64,000 nucleotides of DNA from Papio anubis (lineage: Eukaryota; Chordata; Mammalia; Primates; Cercopithecidae), in NCBI RefSeq assembly GCF_008728515.1, contig NC_044990.1, positions 59,624,879-59,688,878 of the forward strand. Direction: 5' to 3'. Below, piece after piece: positions 1 to 12,029 of this stretch. Numbering within the stretch: the first letter of the stretch is position 1; every line of letters begins with the position of its first letter. The notes beneath the pieces are model-generated. The model was not told where the DNA came from. It worked only from the letters and a program-made list of their open reading frames with translations, and did no database searches. The position numbers were made by a program, and so were the translations under genes.

Positions 1-463
1 AGGTCAGTGGAGAAGCAGCATTATTTGTATTCCTGATTATTAACTACAACCACAGTCTGGCCCTAATAAAGCCAGCACAAAAGATGACTAATTTTAGAAA
101 ACGGCTACTCCTAAAATGAAATTATACTCTAAATATGCTTATTATTTTATCCTTAGATAAACTGAGGGTTGTCTCTAAAATATAAAATATAGTATTAGGA
201 ATACTGATCTTCTTGCTTAGCAATTTTTAATAAGAATAACTCAATGTTGAAAATTTCCCATACTAGTTAACTAATTTATTTTTAGAAAACAGCTATATCT
301 CTAACTCTGAAAAAAAAAATCTTACAATTACTTATTCCAAAATTCTACTTGCAAGAAACAATTATGTTGAGCCAGTAAGTGGTTAGTTTAATATGGTCAT
401 ATTTTTGTTTTAAATTTGATATTTTTTCTTCTTTCACTGAATAAGAGATATGCTGAGTATGAT
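1..463. other. Anonymous A+T-rich DNA
   Basis: No open frame of note, no recognised repeat and no RNA gene. The sequence is plain A+T-rich intergenic DNA up to the first Alu. Confidence 0.6.
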
Positions 464-475
464 AGCCTCACTTTT

Positions 476-788
476 TTTTCTTTCTTTCTTTCTTTTTTAT
501 TTTAAACAGAGTCATGCTCTGTCACCCAGACCGGAGTCCAGTGGCACTATCTCAGTTCACTGCAACCTCTGCCTCTGAGGTTCAAGTGATTCTTGTGCCT
601 CAGCCTCCTAAGTAGCTGGGATTACAGGGGTACACTACCATGCCCAGCTAATTTTTTGTATTTTTAGTAGAGATGAGGTTTCATTATGTTGACCAGGCTG
701 GTCTCAGACTCCTGGCCTCAAGTGGTCCATGGGCCTCAACCTCCCAAAGTGCTGAGATTACAGGTATGATACACCATGCCTGGCCAAG
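476..788 (-). mobile_element. Alu SINE, minus strand
   Basis: The plus strand reads the reverse complement of Alu: an interrupted poly-T/TTTC tract, then the 'CTCTGTCACCCAG' left-arm end and a terminal 'CACCATGCCTGGCC'. It is fairly diverged (AluS or older). A diverged target-site duplication flanks it: AGCCTCACTTTT at 464-475 and AGTCTCACTTTT at 789-800. Confidence 0.95.
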
Positions 789-800
789 AGTCTCACTTTT

Positions 801-1639
801 AATAATGAGAAAGTAAAACTGAAGACTTGATTTTCCATGGCTGAAAATATGTGGTTTGCCAGTTACAGAGGCAGAGACAAATCTGTCATATTCCCGAAAT
901 CCTGTTTATCGCATTTGTTGCTAGTATAGTATACATAAAAACAAAATCTTGTCATGTCTTGAATGTAATTGTAGTTGGAATACTTTTCTGCTTAATCCTT
1001 TTTTCTGTATGAAATTATAAAAACAGTAGATGAATGGATGAAATATTTTCTTTGTGCTCATGATAAATGTGTGACACTAGAAGAAAGACTACATTGAGTT
1101 CCCAAATGTGATGCTGCCTCATTCAGGAAACTGCTTTTGTCACTTTTCCCAGTTCAAAGTAATTTTTTTGTGTGTGCAAATTGTTTTGTGATATATGCAA
1201 GGAAACTGCAGATATAGAATTAAAATGAAAGAAAAATTGGAATTAGAAAAGATCTGGCTTTATGTGTAAATAGAAAAGGTCAATTCATATAGAAAGTCAT
1301 CAGGAAATTTGAGACCTAAATATTTTCCATTCTAGAAAGAAAAACAACAACAACAACTTGAGGTTGATTTCAAGTTCCACACCTGTTCAAGTCCTATTTC
1401 ATTCGCCCTATTGAAGGGTAAAATTCTAGTCTTTCTTCTTGTCCTAGTTAAGCCTCAGGTACAAAAGCTTGAGTTCATCATACTCCTCGAACATACACAT
1501 TATTGCCATCAGTCTAAGGCTTTTTGTTATTTATTGACTTGTTTATATGCTTGTTTGATTGTTTCCTTTTATTCCCATTTTCACTGTTTTGTGCAAATCC
1601 TTATATTTACATATTTCTATAGAAAATGTATTATTGTGC
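801..1639. other. Anonymous DNA
   Basis: No recognised repeat or gene. A short CAA run (about 1345-1357) is the only simple-sequence feature. The 120-codon open frame starting at 1411 runs into the L1-like piece downstream and has no protein-like composition. Confidence 0.5.
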
Positions 1640-1922
1640 ATGTGTATTTTAAGTTTGAATACATAATGCTATTTTATAGATTACTTTATATTTCAACTGC
1701 ATTTTCCAAAACCATCAGCATTTCTGTATCTTCTGCACGGTATTCTATGATATCCATCCACCACTTTCTATAAGCTTACTCAAGGAAGGACACACAGGTT
1801 GCCTCAACTCCCTAGCAACTAAACAAGTATATAATGCCTATCCTTTTATATGCTCCTTAATGGAAATGTTGACCATTGCTTTGGTATATATACCCAGTAA
1901 AAGAATTGCAAGGGCATACCAT
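1640..1922 (-). mobile_element. Old L1 3'-end fragment, antisense
   Basis: The plus strand reads like the reverse complement of an L1 ORF2 3' end: 'GGTATTCTATGATATCCAT' near 1740 (cf. the L1 'tattccatggtatg') and 'GGTATATATACCCAGTAAAA' at about 1881-1902. It is highly diverged, consistent with an L1M-age element. Both boundaries are uncertain. Confidence 0.5.
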
Positions 1923-1925
1923 GGC

Positions 1926-4799
1926 ATAAACTTAAAAAAATTAAATTAAAAAAATAACTATACATACTGAATATCAACATGTGGGAAATATACCACATGT
2001 ACAATTCATAAATTTATCAACATAAATTGAGCCACTGAATAATTTAATGCATTGCTTGCAAAAAAGGTAAAACAATATACCGTGTTCTCCCTCTACTTTT
2101 CCCTTTTCCTACTTCTACTCAAGCTGTTCTTCCCAATTTTTTTCCTCTCTTTATTCAAATCCTGGTTTTCATATTTCCAATTTTTAAATTGATCATTTTT
2201 CAAAATTATCTTCAGCAGCAGAGTATGTCTTCAAAGAAAATTGGATGTATAGAGCAAATTACATGTGCATGTATGTGAGTGCATGTGAGTGTGCATACAT
2301 ATGTATACACTCACACGTGTATCAGATCAAAGACTTCCTCTTTCATTGAGTTGGGTTGGGAGCTGTTCCACTGCTGCCTGCTACTCCCTCCCCTTAGGGG
2401 AATCCTGGGAATTTTCCAGAGCTGTAGCATCTTAAATCTTTGAGATAAATTTGTATAAGTTGGGAGGAACAATAATATATATTACTCTTTAATAGATATT
2501 CCCGTATAATTTACGTCTCAAAGCATCAAATTTAACAAGGAGTACAAGGAAACAGAGTTTCATAAAGTCACCAAAACTCAATGATTGTATAGCAAACAAT
2601 CTCTTTTCCCCTTTTACTAATATAAAGTGTTTTATTTGGGTAGTTTAGCAGAGTCGGATCGATGCAAGTCAAGCTTTGTCACTGTGACTGACCAAACTAG
2701 ACATTTTACTATGTTAAGAATGTTAAGAATGAACACAAATGTTCCTGTACTCAGTATGCATGTTAACCTTGAGTACTGTAGGAATCAAGAATTGCATTTC
2801 TCAGAATTAAGGATGCATTTGTGGTTACTGTGCAAAAACTAAAACAGAAAAATCTCCTCCTTCTCCTGTTGTTTTCACTTTTTACAATCTTTCCTCCAGC
2901 TGTGGTTTCCTCACATTTTATTTGTCTGTTCTTTTTCAAATGCAAGCCCTCTTTCAAATTCCCTTCTACTCCAAAGTCCTACCTTCATTTTTTACTTAAA
3001 ATATGCATCTGAAACACCTTTAGCTAAATTTTCTTTAGTGTATATATTTGTTCAATTTGCAAACTTCAAGCTAAGAACCATTTTCTATTTTTTTCTATTG
3101 TCTGTCTCAAATACCAAGTTTTTGTTGGATTTTTGTTGAATTTTGCAGCACAAATTACGTTCAATAAACCAATTGTGCAGAACATTGATTAAACACTGAG
3201 ATCTTTGATATACAGCATACTTTAAGTAATTTAGTGAAAGCTCTAAAATGATTTTGCCTAAAGCGTTTCCCTTTATTCTGTATAATCTTTAAAAATCATA
3301 ATTCATGACAGTGTCGGATTCTATTTATTTCTTAGCTTAAATGACCTATCTACCTTCAGGAATATCTACATCTGTCAGGTGTACCTGGAAAACCCAATGC
3401 ATTCAGATGTCAGTCATTACAATATTGCAACACATTAAACCAGTAGATGGCAGTATCACTCAGCAAAATCTAAAGTTGAATTTTTTTTAGGCGTTTGTAC
3501 AATAATCATACTATCCTAAAAATTCCCCAATAGTATGAGCTGACAAAGGTCTTGCTTAACCATAATCAATCTTTATTCTCTGGTAGATTAAAAATGGTTA
3601 AATATATTTGATTATATCAAACTCAGGATAAAACTGTTTGTTTTTTTTTTAATATGTTGAACATTTGTACCTTTGGCTTATTGCTATGTTTTGTGCTCAT
3701 TTTACAAATATATAATCCTAGAAACACTTTGCATGTTTTTTAAACATTTAATTTCATAATTTAAATTACAATTCTGTAAGTGATATTCTCAATTTAGAAA
3801 AAAAGTTTATTTTAGCTATTTTATGTGATTGTAAGTGCTGCATACTGCTATATTAAACCCTCAGAGGCGTGAGGGCTCTGATAGACTTTGCCTATATTGT
3901 TGAAATAAGTTACTAGGCTTTTCCTTATCTTTCTAGCTAACTTGTTTGCTCAGATAACTACAAATATACCTAGTTTTGTGGATCTGTATGTCTTTACTGG
4001 CACTGCAATGCAGTTCATAGTATCATTTGTCTTACTGGGTTAAGTAGCAGATGATGACTCACACAATTGCAAGAGATAAAATGCTAAAAGTAGCATAGGT
4101 TATTTTACATTCCAGACAATCATAAGTCTACATTATTAGGTTTTTGTCTATAAAAATTACTTTAATTCTTACAATACAATATTTTAGGATATTGAATAGA
4201 AAAAATAAAGTTCCTATTAACGTGTTTGGAATTTAATGTAGAAGAGCTCATATGAAGTGAATTAGAACTTGGAGTGGTTGATGTTATTTCACTTGCTCTG
4301 TTTCTCCAATATTCTTAGGACAACTGACTGCATAGTAACAAACTATTCTTACATTTAATATCTTGGTTTTTTTTAACAAAGGGCAAGCAATTATAGCATT
4401 TGTATGAAAATATGCCATTAAGTAGAAGCAATGTTTGTACTGTATACTTAGAAGTAAAGATGTGACTATGAAACACAGTGAATTGCATAGGTCTAATAAG
4501 TCTGGTGAGTCAGTTGCTTAATGAAAATGAATCCAATTGAGTAAAGCTCCAAGTGTATCCACTGGAGTAAATGAATGTTCTAAATTCTGTAGAAAGCAAC
4601 TGGAGTGTGTCACACAAGCATCCAAAGAAAACAGGTGGTGATTTCAGATTTCCCAGGTGAGGATTACAATCAAGTTGCAATTGTGGATCTCTCCTGTGTA
4701 AGAGCAAGTACGGATTGTTCTTTAAAGTCATGCTCTGCTGGTGTTCTGTTTGCTGCAGACACTGCCTTTTCAAGCGATGTCTCGTTTACAGGCAGATAA
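1926..4799. other. Anonymous DNA with a small TG/CA-rich stretch
   Basis: No gene recognised. A degenerate TG-rich and palindromic stretch lies at about 2262-2320. The interval 3690-3800 has a weak resemblance to antisense MIR. The open frames at 2627-3012 overlap on both strands and show no family signature. Confidence 0.5.
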
Positions 4800-5200
4800 A
4801 TTCATCCTTTTGCCAAGGACATTCGTAATTGTCAGAGCCTTTGCTGTTTTCTTTGACTGGGGTGAATCAGCTGTTTAACTAAACAGTGAGTACATATGCT
4901 CACACGTTTCTTCCTTCTTTTCCTAGCTGTACCTTTCTTTCATACTTTATGAAATGCCCCCTGCTAATCAAAGTCAAACAGTGCATAATGGACTTTCACG
5001 AAAGCTGAAATGTATTTATTTCAAGTGCGGAGCGTTTGAGCAGGCTGTGATCTAATCTTTGCTATTTGTTTTTCCTTATCAAGTGATTGGCAGGAGGAGG
5101 CAAGCACAATCCGTTTTTCTGATTAATACACTGCCATGCACTTTGATTTCCTCCACATGAAGGTTACAAAGACTGCTGGTGCCATTAAGGAAAAGATGAG
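4800..5200. promoter_or_regulatory. Candidate conserved non-coding block
   Basis: A repeat-free, compositionally complex stretch in otherwise A+T-rich sequence. It retains several CpG-containing words (CTTTCACGAAAG, GTGCGGAGCG, CAATCCG) and has CTTATC/GATA-like and CTGATTAA homeobox-like words. Nothing proves regulatory function; cross-species conservation would decide. Confidence 0.25.
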
Positions 5201-5254
5201 TTCTCATAAAGGAAAATGTCAAATGCATCCTGTTTTGTGAAGCTAGCTGAGGCT

Positions 5255-5692
5255 GTGAGGTTCAATGGAAGAATCAGGGGCTTTGGAGTCAGAGAGGCCC
5301 GGGACTAGATTCAGCTCACCAACTTATTTGCCTTACACAGGTGCTTTACTACCTGGCATTAATCCATGGGGCACCCAACCCATCCTACCAGGATCCTTTA
5401 CCCACATAAAACCTACCATAATAACAATTTTGAGTCAGTACCAGTCTACAGATAAGTCTTACAGTCATGTTTGGCAGCATTTTCTGTTTCTCCTGGCAGT
5501 AAGGGGATACATATCTTTCAATGAATAGGATTGGTTTTCAATTCAATGAAATATTATAATCCTTATGAATTTCCACTTCGTCACAGGAAAACAAATTTAG
5601 CAGTTCTTACTTCAAGCAGTTGTGTTAAGTATTGACTCTGGTGCATATGTAAAGTACCTGGTGAATAATAGAAGTTCATTTAACATTAATCA
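5255..5692 (+). mobile_element. MIR SINE, interrupted
   Basis: At 5270-5330 the text follows the MIR core ('GGAGTCAGAGAGGCCCGGGA', cf. gagtcagacagacctgggttc). At about 5640-5692 'AAAGTACCTGGTGAATAATAGAAGTTCA' (quoted in part) resembles the MIR 3' end, where -cacctggcacatagtaggcgctca- is expected. The segment between is extra or highly diverged. Confidence 0.6.
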
Positions 5693-5699
5693 CAGTCTT

Positions 5700-7390
5700 C
5701 CATCATTTTTCAAAAGTAATCACTGCAAAGGTTTTGAATAACAAATTGTTATAAGAAGGAATTTTTCTGTATTTCCACAAACGGAAATGAGCTATTTCAT
5801 GGATTTAATGTGAGCTAATGTCCAAAAATTTCCTTTCTTCTCTTAAATTACTCTTTAAGAGAAGGTGAGAGGACATTTAAAGGAAGGATATTTCTTTAAT
5901 TTGCCAGTTTATTTCCCCTATGTACGTAAAGTTATTGATTATAGTATTTCCACAACTCATAAGTCAATTAATTATCATTTAATATATTACTGATAATATA
6001 TTATAAAATGATATTAAGCAGTTACTATATTTCCTAAAGGCACGTGACCACTAGTTGTGTCTTAAGCAATTGACAAAATAGATTCTATTCATTATCGTAA
6101 TATTGAATTGTTATTGACACCCATGGTCAAGCAATTTAACATGATATACTCACTGTAACAGACTTAAAATGAGAAGAAAGACTTATTTAATTTGGGACTT
6201 AATGGCTAAAAGTTAACTTGAATTTGAAAATATTTCACTTTGTCAGTGTCTTCACATTATGAAGGTCTATGGGTTGAATACGGTGTTGAGGTATAAACAT
6301 TTCTTTGAAGTTGAGATAAGGCAGATTGAATTATACACTTGTTGGAGTACTTGCAACGTGAACTTCTAAAGTTCATTTCAACTCCTGCTTATGTCTCACT
6401 TAAGCCCATATTTCCAAAACAATTAACCTCTTGAAGAAGAGAGCATGTCAGGGTGATTTTGCTTCATATATAGATAAAATAAGCACCTCTATGATAAATG
6501 ATTTATCTATTTTCTTAATTTTAAATAGAAGCAACCCTTTATGTAATTCTAAATAAATTTTCAAATTCAAGAAATACATTTTTAATATACTGGAATTAGG
6601 TTCTTCTAATATTTTTAATATTGGTGATAGTGATGCAACTAACAATTACTTCTTGGTAGAACATACATGGTTAGTAACAATACTATTTTTTCTCAACTAG
6701 TGTGTCTGCTAAACATTTTTTAAGCGTTTGGAATCCTAGTACAAATTCATTTTGATATTAGACTTTTTTTTCCGTGTAACTGGGGATAAAACAAGAAGAG
6801 AAAGTATATACTTGATAATAATAGTTGTCTTTAAAATCATAGGATTTTAGACTAGTTCTTTAAAAAAAAAATGCCTTAAAATAGTGCATCTTAGTTTGAA
6901 AGCTTAATCCTAAATGAATGAATTGCACAAGATAGCTACACGATTGGGAAAAAAAGAGACTGAAAAAAGGGGGGAAGTAAACAATTTCCTCCAAAACAAG
7001 CATTTAAATTGGGAAGGGAATACAAACAAAAACCCTAATCTAATTTATATTAATTACATAATTTACAGTTTTCTTTTCCCTAGATCTTCTCTCTCCTCCA
7101 TTTCTGCTTTTTCTCTTTCTTTCTCTCCCTTACTGCATCAGCTCTTTGTTTAGATTTGGAAATTTGCTGATTATTTATGAATATAATTTGTTCTTTTAAT
7201 TCACGGGTGGCAGGTGGAACCCTTCAAAATAACCATTAAAGTGACTCAAAACAGGTATTTAAGGGAGTTTAAATTGCTAGACAAATGTAGGATATTAACT
7301 GCCTTATAATTCTGAACAGTTTCATTTATCTGGCAGCATATCTGGCAACACTGGTCTGTTCAGACGCAAAATTAACCCCTTGGCCAGCTG
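5700..7390. other. Anonymous DNA
   Basis: No gene or named repeat recognised. A short pyrimidine-rich run at 7085-7135 and A-rich runs around 6860 and 6950 are the only visible simple sequence. Confidence 0.5.
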
Positions 7391-7392
7391 AC

Positions 7393-7446
7393 GCACACAC
7401 ATACACACACACATGTCCATATATATGTACATATACAGACATACAA
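7393..7446. repeat. Degenerate CA/TA microsatellite
   Basis: Alternating CACACA and ATATAT-type words with interruptions. It is short and imperfect. Confidence 0.8.
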
Positions 7447-7854
7447 CTTATCTCTATGGCGTATGTGCACTTTAGAAAAGAACAATCTCACGTGAAGAGT
7501 CTAATGTTCCTTATTTCTATTTTTGCAGTAGAAAATAGTCATTTGAAGTAAAGAAAAACAAGTACGTTTTGTTCACATGTCTGGTACTCATGGTGATTGA
7601 CAAGATTTCAAATAAAGGGTGCTGCATCTCAGATTGACTGCTACCCCTACAATGTTAGAAAATGATAAGGAAATGGCCACATCCCAATGGATAAGCCAAT
7701 GTATAGAGAATGCATAACTCTCAGAAGTAACTGATAGTAAGATAAATCTGAAAAAGGTTCTAAAAATACTGGATCTGAAATAGTACAAACAATGCTTGAA
7801 GTTGGTTAAGGAGTTACCAGTTACTTGTGAGAAGGAAGTTTGCTAATGCACACA

Positions 7855-8150
7855 GCATGATTTAGTGATTTCATTCCGTGATATATATACCACAGAAAAA
7901 TTCTTGTCCAATGTACAAAATTGTTCCAAGTAAAATAGTAGATAACAAAATTAACCTGGAAAATGTTGTTTAAAAAATAATGAATAAATAAGTTGTGGAC
8001 TGTCACCAGAATGTAACATTATGCAGCAATCAAAATAAATGAAGGTAGTTGCATAACTTAAATTAACAAGTATAATATTTAGCTAAAGATTATATAATAG
8101 AAAAATATAGCATTTAACCTTTAATATAGGTTTCAAAAACCAGTAAAATG
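7855..8150 (+). mobile_element. Old L1 ORF2 3' fragment, sense
   Basis: The words 'AATGAATAAATAAGTTGTGG' (7978-7997) and 'TTATGCAGCAATCAAAATAA' (8019-8038) match the L1M pattern 'aatggataaataaattgtgg...actatgcagcaataaaaa'. It is very diverged, carries no open frame and has uncertain edges. Confidence 0.6.
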
Positions 8151-8270
8151 AAAAACATATTGTAAAATACATTGATTATATATTTATATGTACATATATG
8201 TGGGGTTTGTGTGTATACATAGATAATATATGTAGAAAAATGAAAATAAATGCAAAGAAAATGACAGCAA

Positions 8271-8570
8271 TTTTTTTGGGGGGGAGATGGGGTCTTGCTC
8301 TGTTGTCCAGGCTGGAGTGCAGTGGTGCAATCTTGGCTCGCTGCAACCTCTGTCTCCTGAATTTGAGCAATTCTCCTGACTCACCCTCCCTAGTAGCCAA
8401 GATTACAGGCATACGCCACCACACCAGGCTAATTTCTTTTTTTATTTTTAGTAGAGGCAGGGTTTCACCATGTTGGCCAGGTTGGCCTTGAACTCCTGAC
8501 CTCAGGTGATCCCCCCACCTCGGCCTCCCAAAGTGCTGGAATTACAGGCATGAACCACTGCGCCCTGCCA
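8271..8570 (-). mobile_element. Alu SINE, minus strand
   Basis: Reverse-complement Alu from 'TCTTGCTCTGTTGTCCAGGC' to 'CACTGCGCCCTGCC', preceded by a T/G homopolymer run. A short candidate duplication ACAGCAA lies on each side (8564-8570 and 8571-8577, the first copy just inside the start). Confidence 0.93.
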
Positions 8571-8799
8571 ACAGCAAAAATTTTAAGACCTCTAGAGAGC
8601 AAAGCAAGGAACACCAGTGGATTTCAAAGGTAAGTGAAATTCTCAAATTATTAATGTAGTTACTGAAAGTTGGAATTTGTGTTAGTAATTATTTTAGCTA
8701 TCATACATATTACATATATTTTTGCATGCATGAAATGTAAGAAATATTTTAAAATAGAAATCAAAAAAAAAGTAACATAAACCCCTTTAAAAATAAATA

Positions 8800-9120
8800 T
8801 TATTGTGAGTAGTCATTTGCCCTTTATGGAAATAAAAATTGGAGTAACCGCTTCAAAAACAATTTGTCAGTATGTATATAAGAAATTAGAAATATGTATA
8901 CCATTTACCCTAACATACTACTTCCAGAAATTACTCCTAAAAATATACTTATGGATATATGCAAGGTGGCATTTATAAGGATGCTATACCCCCTGTACTG
9001 TGATTTATGATAGCAGAAATTGTGGCTAAAGCAAATGTTTGACAATTAGGGAACAATAATATAAATAAGGGTATGTACACATAATAAATTATGCCATAAT
9101 TATTCTAAATAAATAAAATA
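8800..9120 (+). mobile_element. Old L1 ORF2 3' fragment, sense
   Basis: Text such as 'TACTTCCAGAAATTACTCCT' and 'ATTAGGGAACAATAATATAA' follows the L1 pattern 'ccactcctagatat...cagcattgtttgtaatagcaaa...agggaactggttaaata'. It probably belongs with the 7855-8150 piece, with an Alu between them. Confidence 0.6.
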
Positions 9121-9296
9121 ATGCTGCATGTCGCTATTGTCCATTTCAATGTCCACATTCTTTCTAAAGTTTTCACAGCATATTTAGTGTTCAAAGATGT
9201 TCCCTTTACATTTTTGTCACTTCTTTCAAACATTTTTTTCAATTATAAAATCTTTTATTATTTTTGCCAAGTTAATTTTAAATTTTGCTTTGTTTT

Positions 9297-9540
9297 AACT
9301 GACAAAATATTGTATATATTTATTGCATAAAACATAGTTTTAAAATACGTATACATTTTGCAATAGCTAAATTGAGCTAATTAACATATACATTACCTCA
9401 CATGATTATTGATTGTGGTGAGATACTTAAAATCTACTGTCTGAGTAATTTTCAAGAGTATAATACATGTTATTAATTACAGTCATTATAGTTACTTATA
9501 CAATAGATCACTTGATCTTATTCTTCTTCACTAATGGAAA
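9297..9540 (-). mobile_element. L1 3'-UTR fragment, antisense
   Basis: The order of words matches the reverse complement of the L1MA/L1MB-type 3' UTR: 'GTATATATTTATTGCATAA', 'GTATACATTTTGCAATAGCT', 'CTAATTAACATATACATTAC', 'GAGATACTTAAAATCTACTG'. The same 3'-UTR pattern is better preserved at 53300-53640. Confidence 0.6.
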
Positions 9541-9940
9541 GTGTGTATTAGTTGACCATCTCCCCCAAAAGACAGATACAAGCATTCCTTGTTTGTACTT
9601 AAGTATTTATATATTTTTTATATACTGGGGGCATATATAATGTCAATTTTATGTCTTCTATTTTTGTTTCAATTATATATACATTTAAAACTTCTATTTA
9701 AAACACATTGCTTCAATTATAATTGCTTATTTTTATCACATATAGTAGGAATTATCATAAATGTTTGTAAGTGACTGAAAGTCACTGATGAGCTTTGGCT
9801 TGTGAGCATCCTAAAAAATAATGCAATGCAGTGTCTCTTTACACCTTTGTAATAGGCATGCCTGAGAAAGCCGGGTAATGCAGAGAGCTGGTTGTATGCA
9901 AGACAGGAAATCACTCCCACACTTCAGGTGGGCGGGTGAA
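9541..9940. other. Anonymous DNA
   Basis: No recognised repeat or gene. Confidence 0.5.
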
Positions 9941-10260
9941 CTAGTGCAGTCCATTTATAGATCAATTTGGAAAAGTCTAATCAAATAAATATATGACCCA
10001 AACATTCAACTCCTGGAAATAGGAGCCAAAGGAATGTCTACATATAGAGGATTGTATTTTACATAGTATTAGGGAAGTGATCTGTGTTCATGGCTGGGTA
10101 GGGCATAGCAAAATGTGGTAAGAGCACAACATGAAGCACTTGACTATAGGTTGAATCAGTAAACTACATAAAGACATAGAGAGACATGTACCAAATATGC
10201 AAACAAAAAGTAGATTAATCTTAGAATTTTAGAGCAGAGTAAAAAGAGTTGAATAAAAGA
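9941..10260 (+). mobile_element. Old L1 fragment, sense
   Basis: 'CAATTTGGAAAAGTCTAATC' followed by 'GACCCAAACATTCAACTCCT' (about 9963-10014) is the L1 pattern 'cagtttggaaaattctag...atgacccagcaattccactcct'. The 3' limit is unclear. Confidence 0.5.
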
Positions 10261-10440
10261 CACAAAAAATGTACACTTCCACTTTCCTTCTAACTCAGGT
10301 TCCAGATTAAGCTGCTTTAACAATAAGACCCAAACGTTTGTGTGATATGCCCAAGGTTATCATAGCTATTATATTCTTTATTGGTCTATTTTTATACAAT
10401 CTGCATGCTAGCTAAGCATGGTTTTTAACTTTGTAAATGG

Positions 10441-10530
10441 TTGTTAAAGGAAGTGAAAGAAGCAGGAGGAGTAGAAAAGGGAGGATAGGAAGAAGGAAAA
10501 GAGGAAGTAGCGAAGGAGGAGAGAGAGACC
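10441..10530 (+). repeat. Purine-rich (GA) low-complexity tract
   Basis: About 90 bases that are almost all A and G on the plus strand, ending in a GAGAGAGAGA run. Long homopurine mirror-like tracts can in principle form triplex DNA. Confidence 0.85.
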
Positions 10531-10627
10531 CCAAGTCTAAGATATTTACTATCTGAAACTCTAAGGAAAAATCTTGGCTGGTCTTTGCTATTAACAGTCA
10601 TTTAGGGACCCATCTCCTTTGTCTTAC

Positions 10628-10822
10628 TGCTGCTTGCTTCTCAATCTGCAGCAAGTATCAATATCACCTATAAGGTTGTAAACCGGATTGCGGGCCCCAT
10701 CTCTGAGTTTCTGACTGAGTAGGTCTGGTACACAGCCAGAGAATTCACAATGCTGAAACTGACAGTTTCTGAGGTGAGGCTGCTGCCATGTGCCTGGGAA
10801 GAACACTCTGAGGACCAGTGCC
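10628..10822. mobile_element. MER5A-like hAT-Charlie DNA transposon
   Basis: The word order fits the non-autonomous MER5A family: 'TTCTCAATCTGCAGCAAGTA' then 'CAATATCACCT', 'GGGCCCCATCTCTGAGTTTC', 'GACTGAGTAGGTCTGG', 'GAGGTGAGGCTGCTG' and 'ACACTCTGAGGACCAGTG'. It carries no transposase, as is normal for this short family. Orientation is not assigned. Confidence 0.75.
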
Positions 10823-10824
10823 TT

Positions 10825-11195
10825 GGAGCGCTGCTGTTAACTCGCCTACTTGAAACCACATCACCCCCACATCTGTGTAGCACAGAGTAGGAAGGAAGAA
10901 AAACAACACATTTAGTATTCTGAGGCTCAGACCTGGAAATGTTTCATATCACTTTGCTTTCATTCCACATGGACACACCAAACTGCAGAAAATTCTGAAA
11001 AATGTAATTTATATTTCTATTACTATTGAATAAGGGGATAATGAATTTTGGTAGAAAATTAGGAATCTCTGCTACTGTAGTATTTACATAAATTAAAAGA
11101 GCATGAAAATGAAGTAAAAAATGTCCATTATAAAAGAACATATGGAAATGAAAACATGCATATTAAATCATGAAATTGATTGCCTCTGTGGGGAG
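10825..11195. other. Anonymous DNA
   Basis: No gene or repeat recognised. Confidence 0.5.
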
Positions 11196-11200
11196 GGAAA

Positions 11201-11241
11201 TGTGTGCTTGTGTGTGTGTGCTTGTATATGTGTGTGCGTGT
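11201..11241 (+). repeat. Imperfect TG microsatellite
   Basis: Short interrupted (TG)n run with CTTG interruptions. Confidence 0.85.
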
Positions 11242-11325
11242 AATTTTTCACAGATCAATTAATAATGTAAACTGAGTAAAATAATTAATTCAATTCTCTG
11301 CACTCGAGGTTAAAATAAAAAATCA

Positions 11326-11630
11326 GGGCCAAGTGCTGTGGCTCACTCCTGCAATCCCAGCACTTTGAGAGGCTAAGTGGGGTGGATTACTTGAGGTCAG
11401 GAATTCGAGACCAGCCTGGTCAACATGACAAAACCCCGTCTTTGTGAAAAATACCAAAAATTAGCCAGGAGTGGTGGTGTGCGCCTGTAGTCCCACTTAC
11501 TCAGTAGGCTGAGGCATGAGAATTGCTTGAACCAGGAAGCAGAGGTTGTAGTGAGCTGAGATCATGCCACTGCACTCCAACATGGGTGAAAGAGCCAGAT
11601 TTTGTCTCAGAAATAAATAAAAATAAATAA
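11326..11630 (+). mobile_element. Alu SINE, plus strand
   Basis: Starts GGGCCAAGTGCTGTGGCTCA and ends in an AAATAAAT-type tail. Flanked by an imperfect duplication, AAAAAATCAG upstream and AAAATATCAG downstream. It is the left partner of an inverted pair with the younger Alu at 11703-12013. Confidence 0.95.
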
Positions 11631-11702
11631 AATATCAGTCATCCTACAAATAAGCATATATTTACTTCAGAAAAATACATACAAATTTGTCTTGGAAATT
11701 TA

Positions 11703-12013
11703 TTATTTTTTTTTATTTATTTTTTTTTGAGACGGAGTCTCACTCTGTCGCCCAGGCTGGAGTGCAGTGGCCGCATCTCAGCTCACTGCAAGCTCCGCCT
11801 CCCGGGTCTACGCCATTCTCCTGCCTCAGCCTCCCGAGTAGATGGGACTACAGGTGCCCGCCACCTCACCCGGCTAGTTTTTTTTGTATTTTTTAGTAGA
11901 GACGGGGTTTCACCGTATTAGCCAGGCTGGTCTCGATCTCCTGACCTTGTGATCCACCCGTCTCGGCCTCCCAAAGTGCTGGGATTACAGGCTTGAGCCA
12001 CCGCGCCCGGCCC
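11703..12013 (-). mobile_element. Young AluY-type SINE with perfect TSD
   Basis: Little-diverged antisense Alu bounded by identical 15-bp copies TGTCTTGGAAATTTA at 11688-11702 and 12014-12028. It carries 'CGGCTAGTTTTTTTTG' and 'ACAGGCTTGAGCCACCGCG', the variant I associate with Old World monkey AluY subfamilies. Confidence 0.97.
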
Positions 12014-12029
12014 TGTCTTGGAAATTTAA

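Noticed and set aside
1411..1773. 120-codon open frame
   Set aside because: Aromatic-rich, low-complexity translation of T-rich DNA overlapping an antisense L1 fragment.
2287..2312. Imperfect palindrome GAGTGT...ACACTC around ATACATATGTAT
   Set aside because: It sits in a TG/CA-rich low-complexity stretch where such symmetry is expected.
10628..10822. Short gene-like G+C-richer island
   Set aside because: Explained by a MER5A-like transposon.
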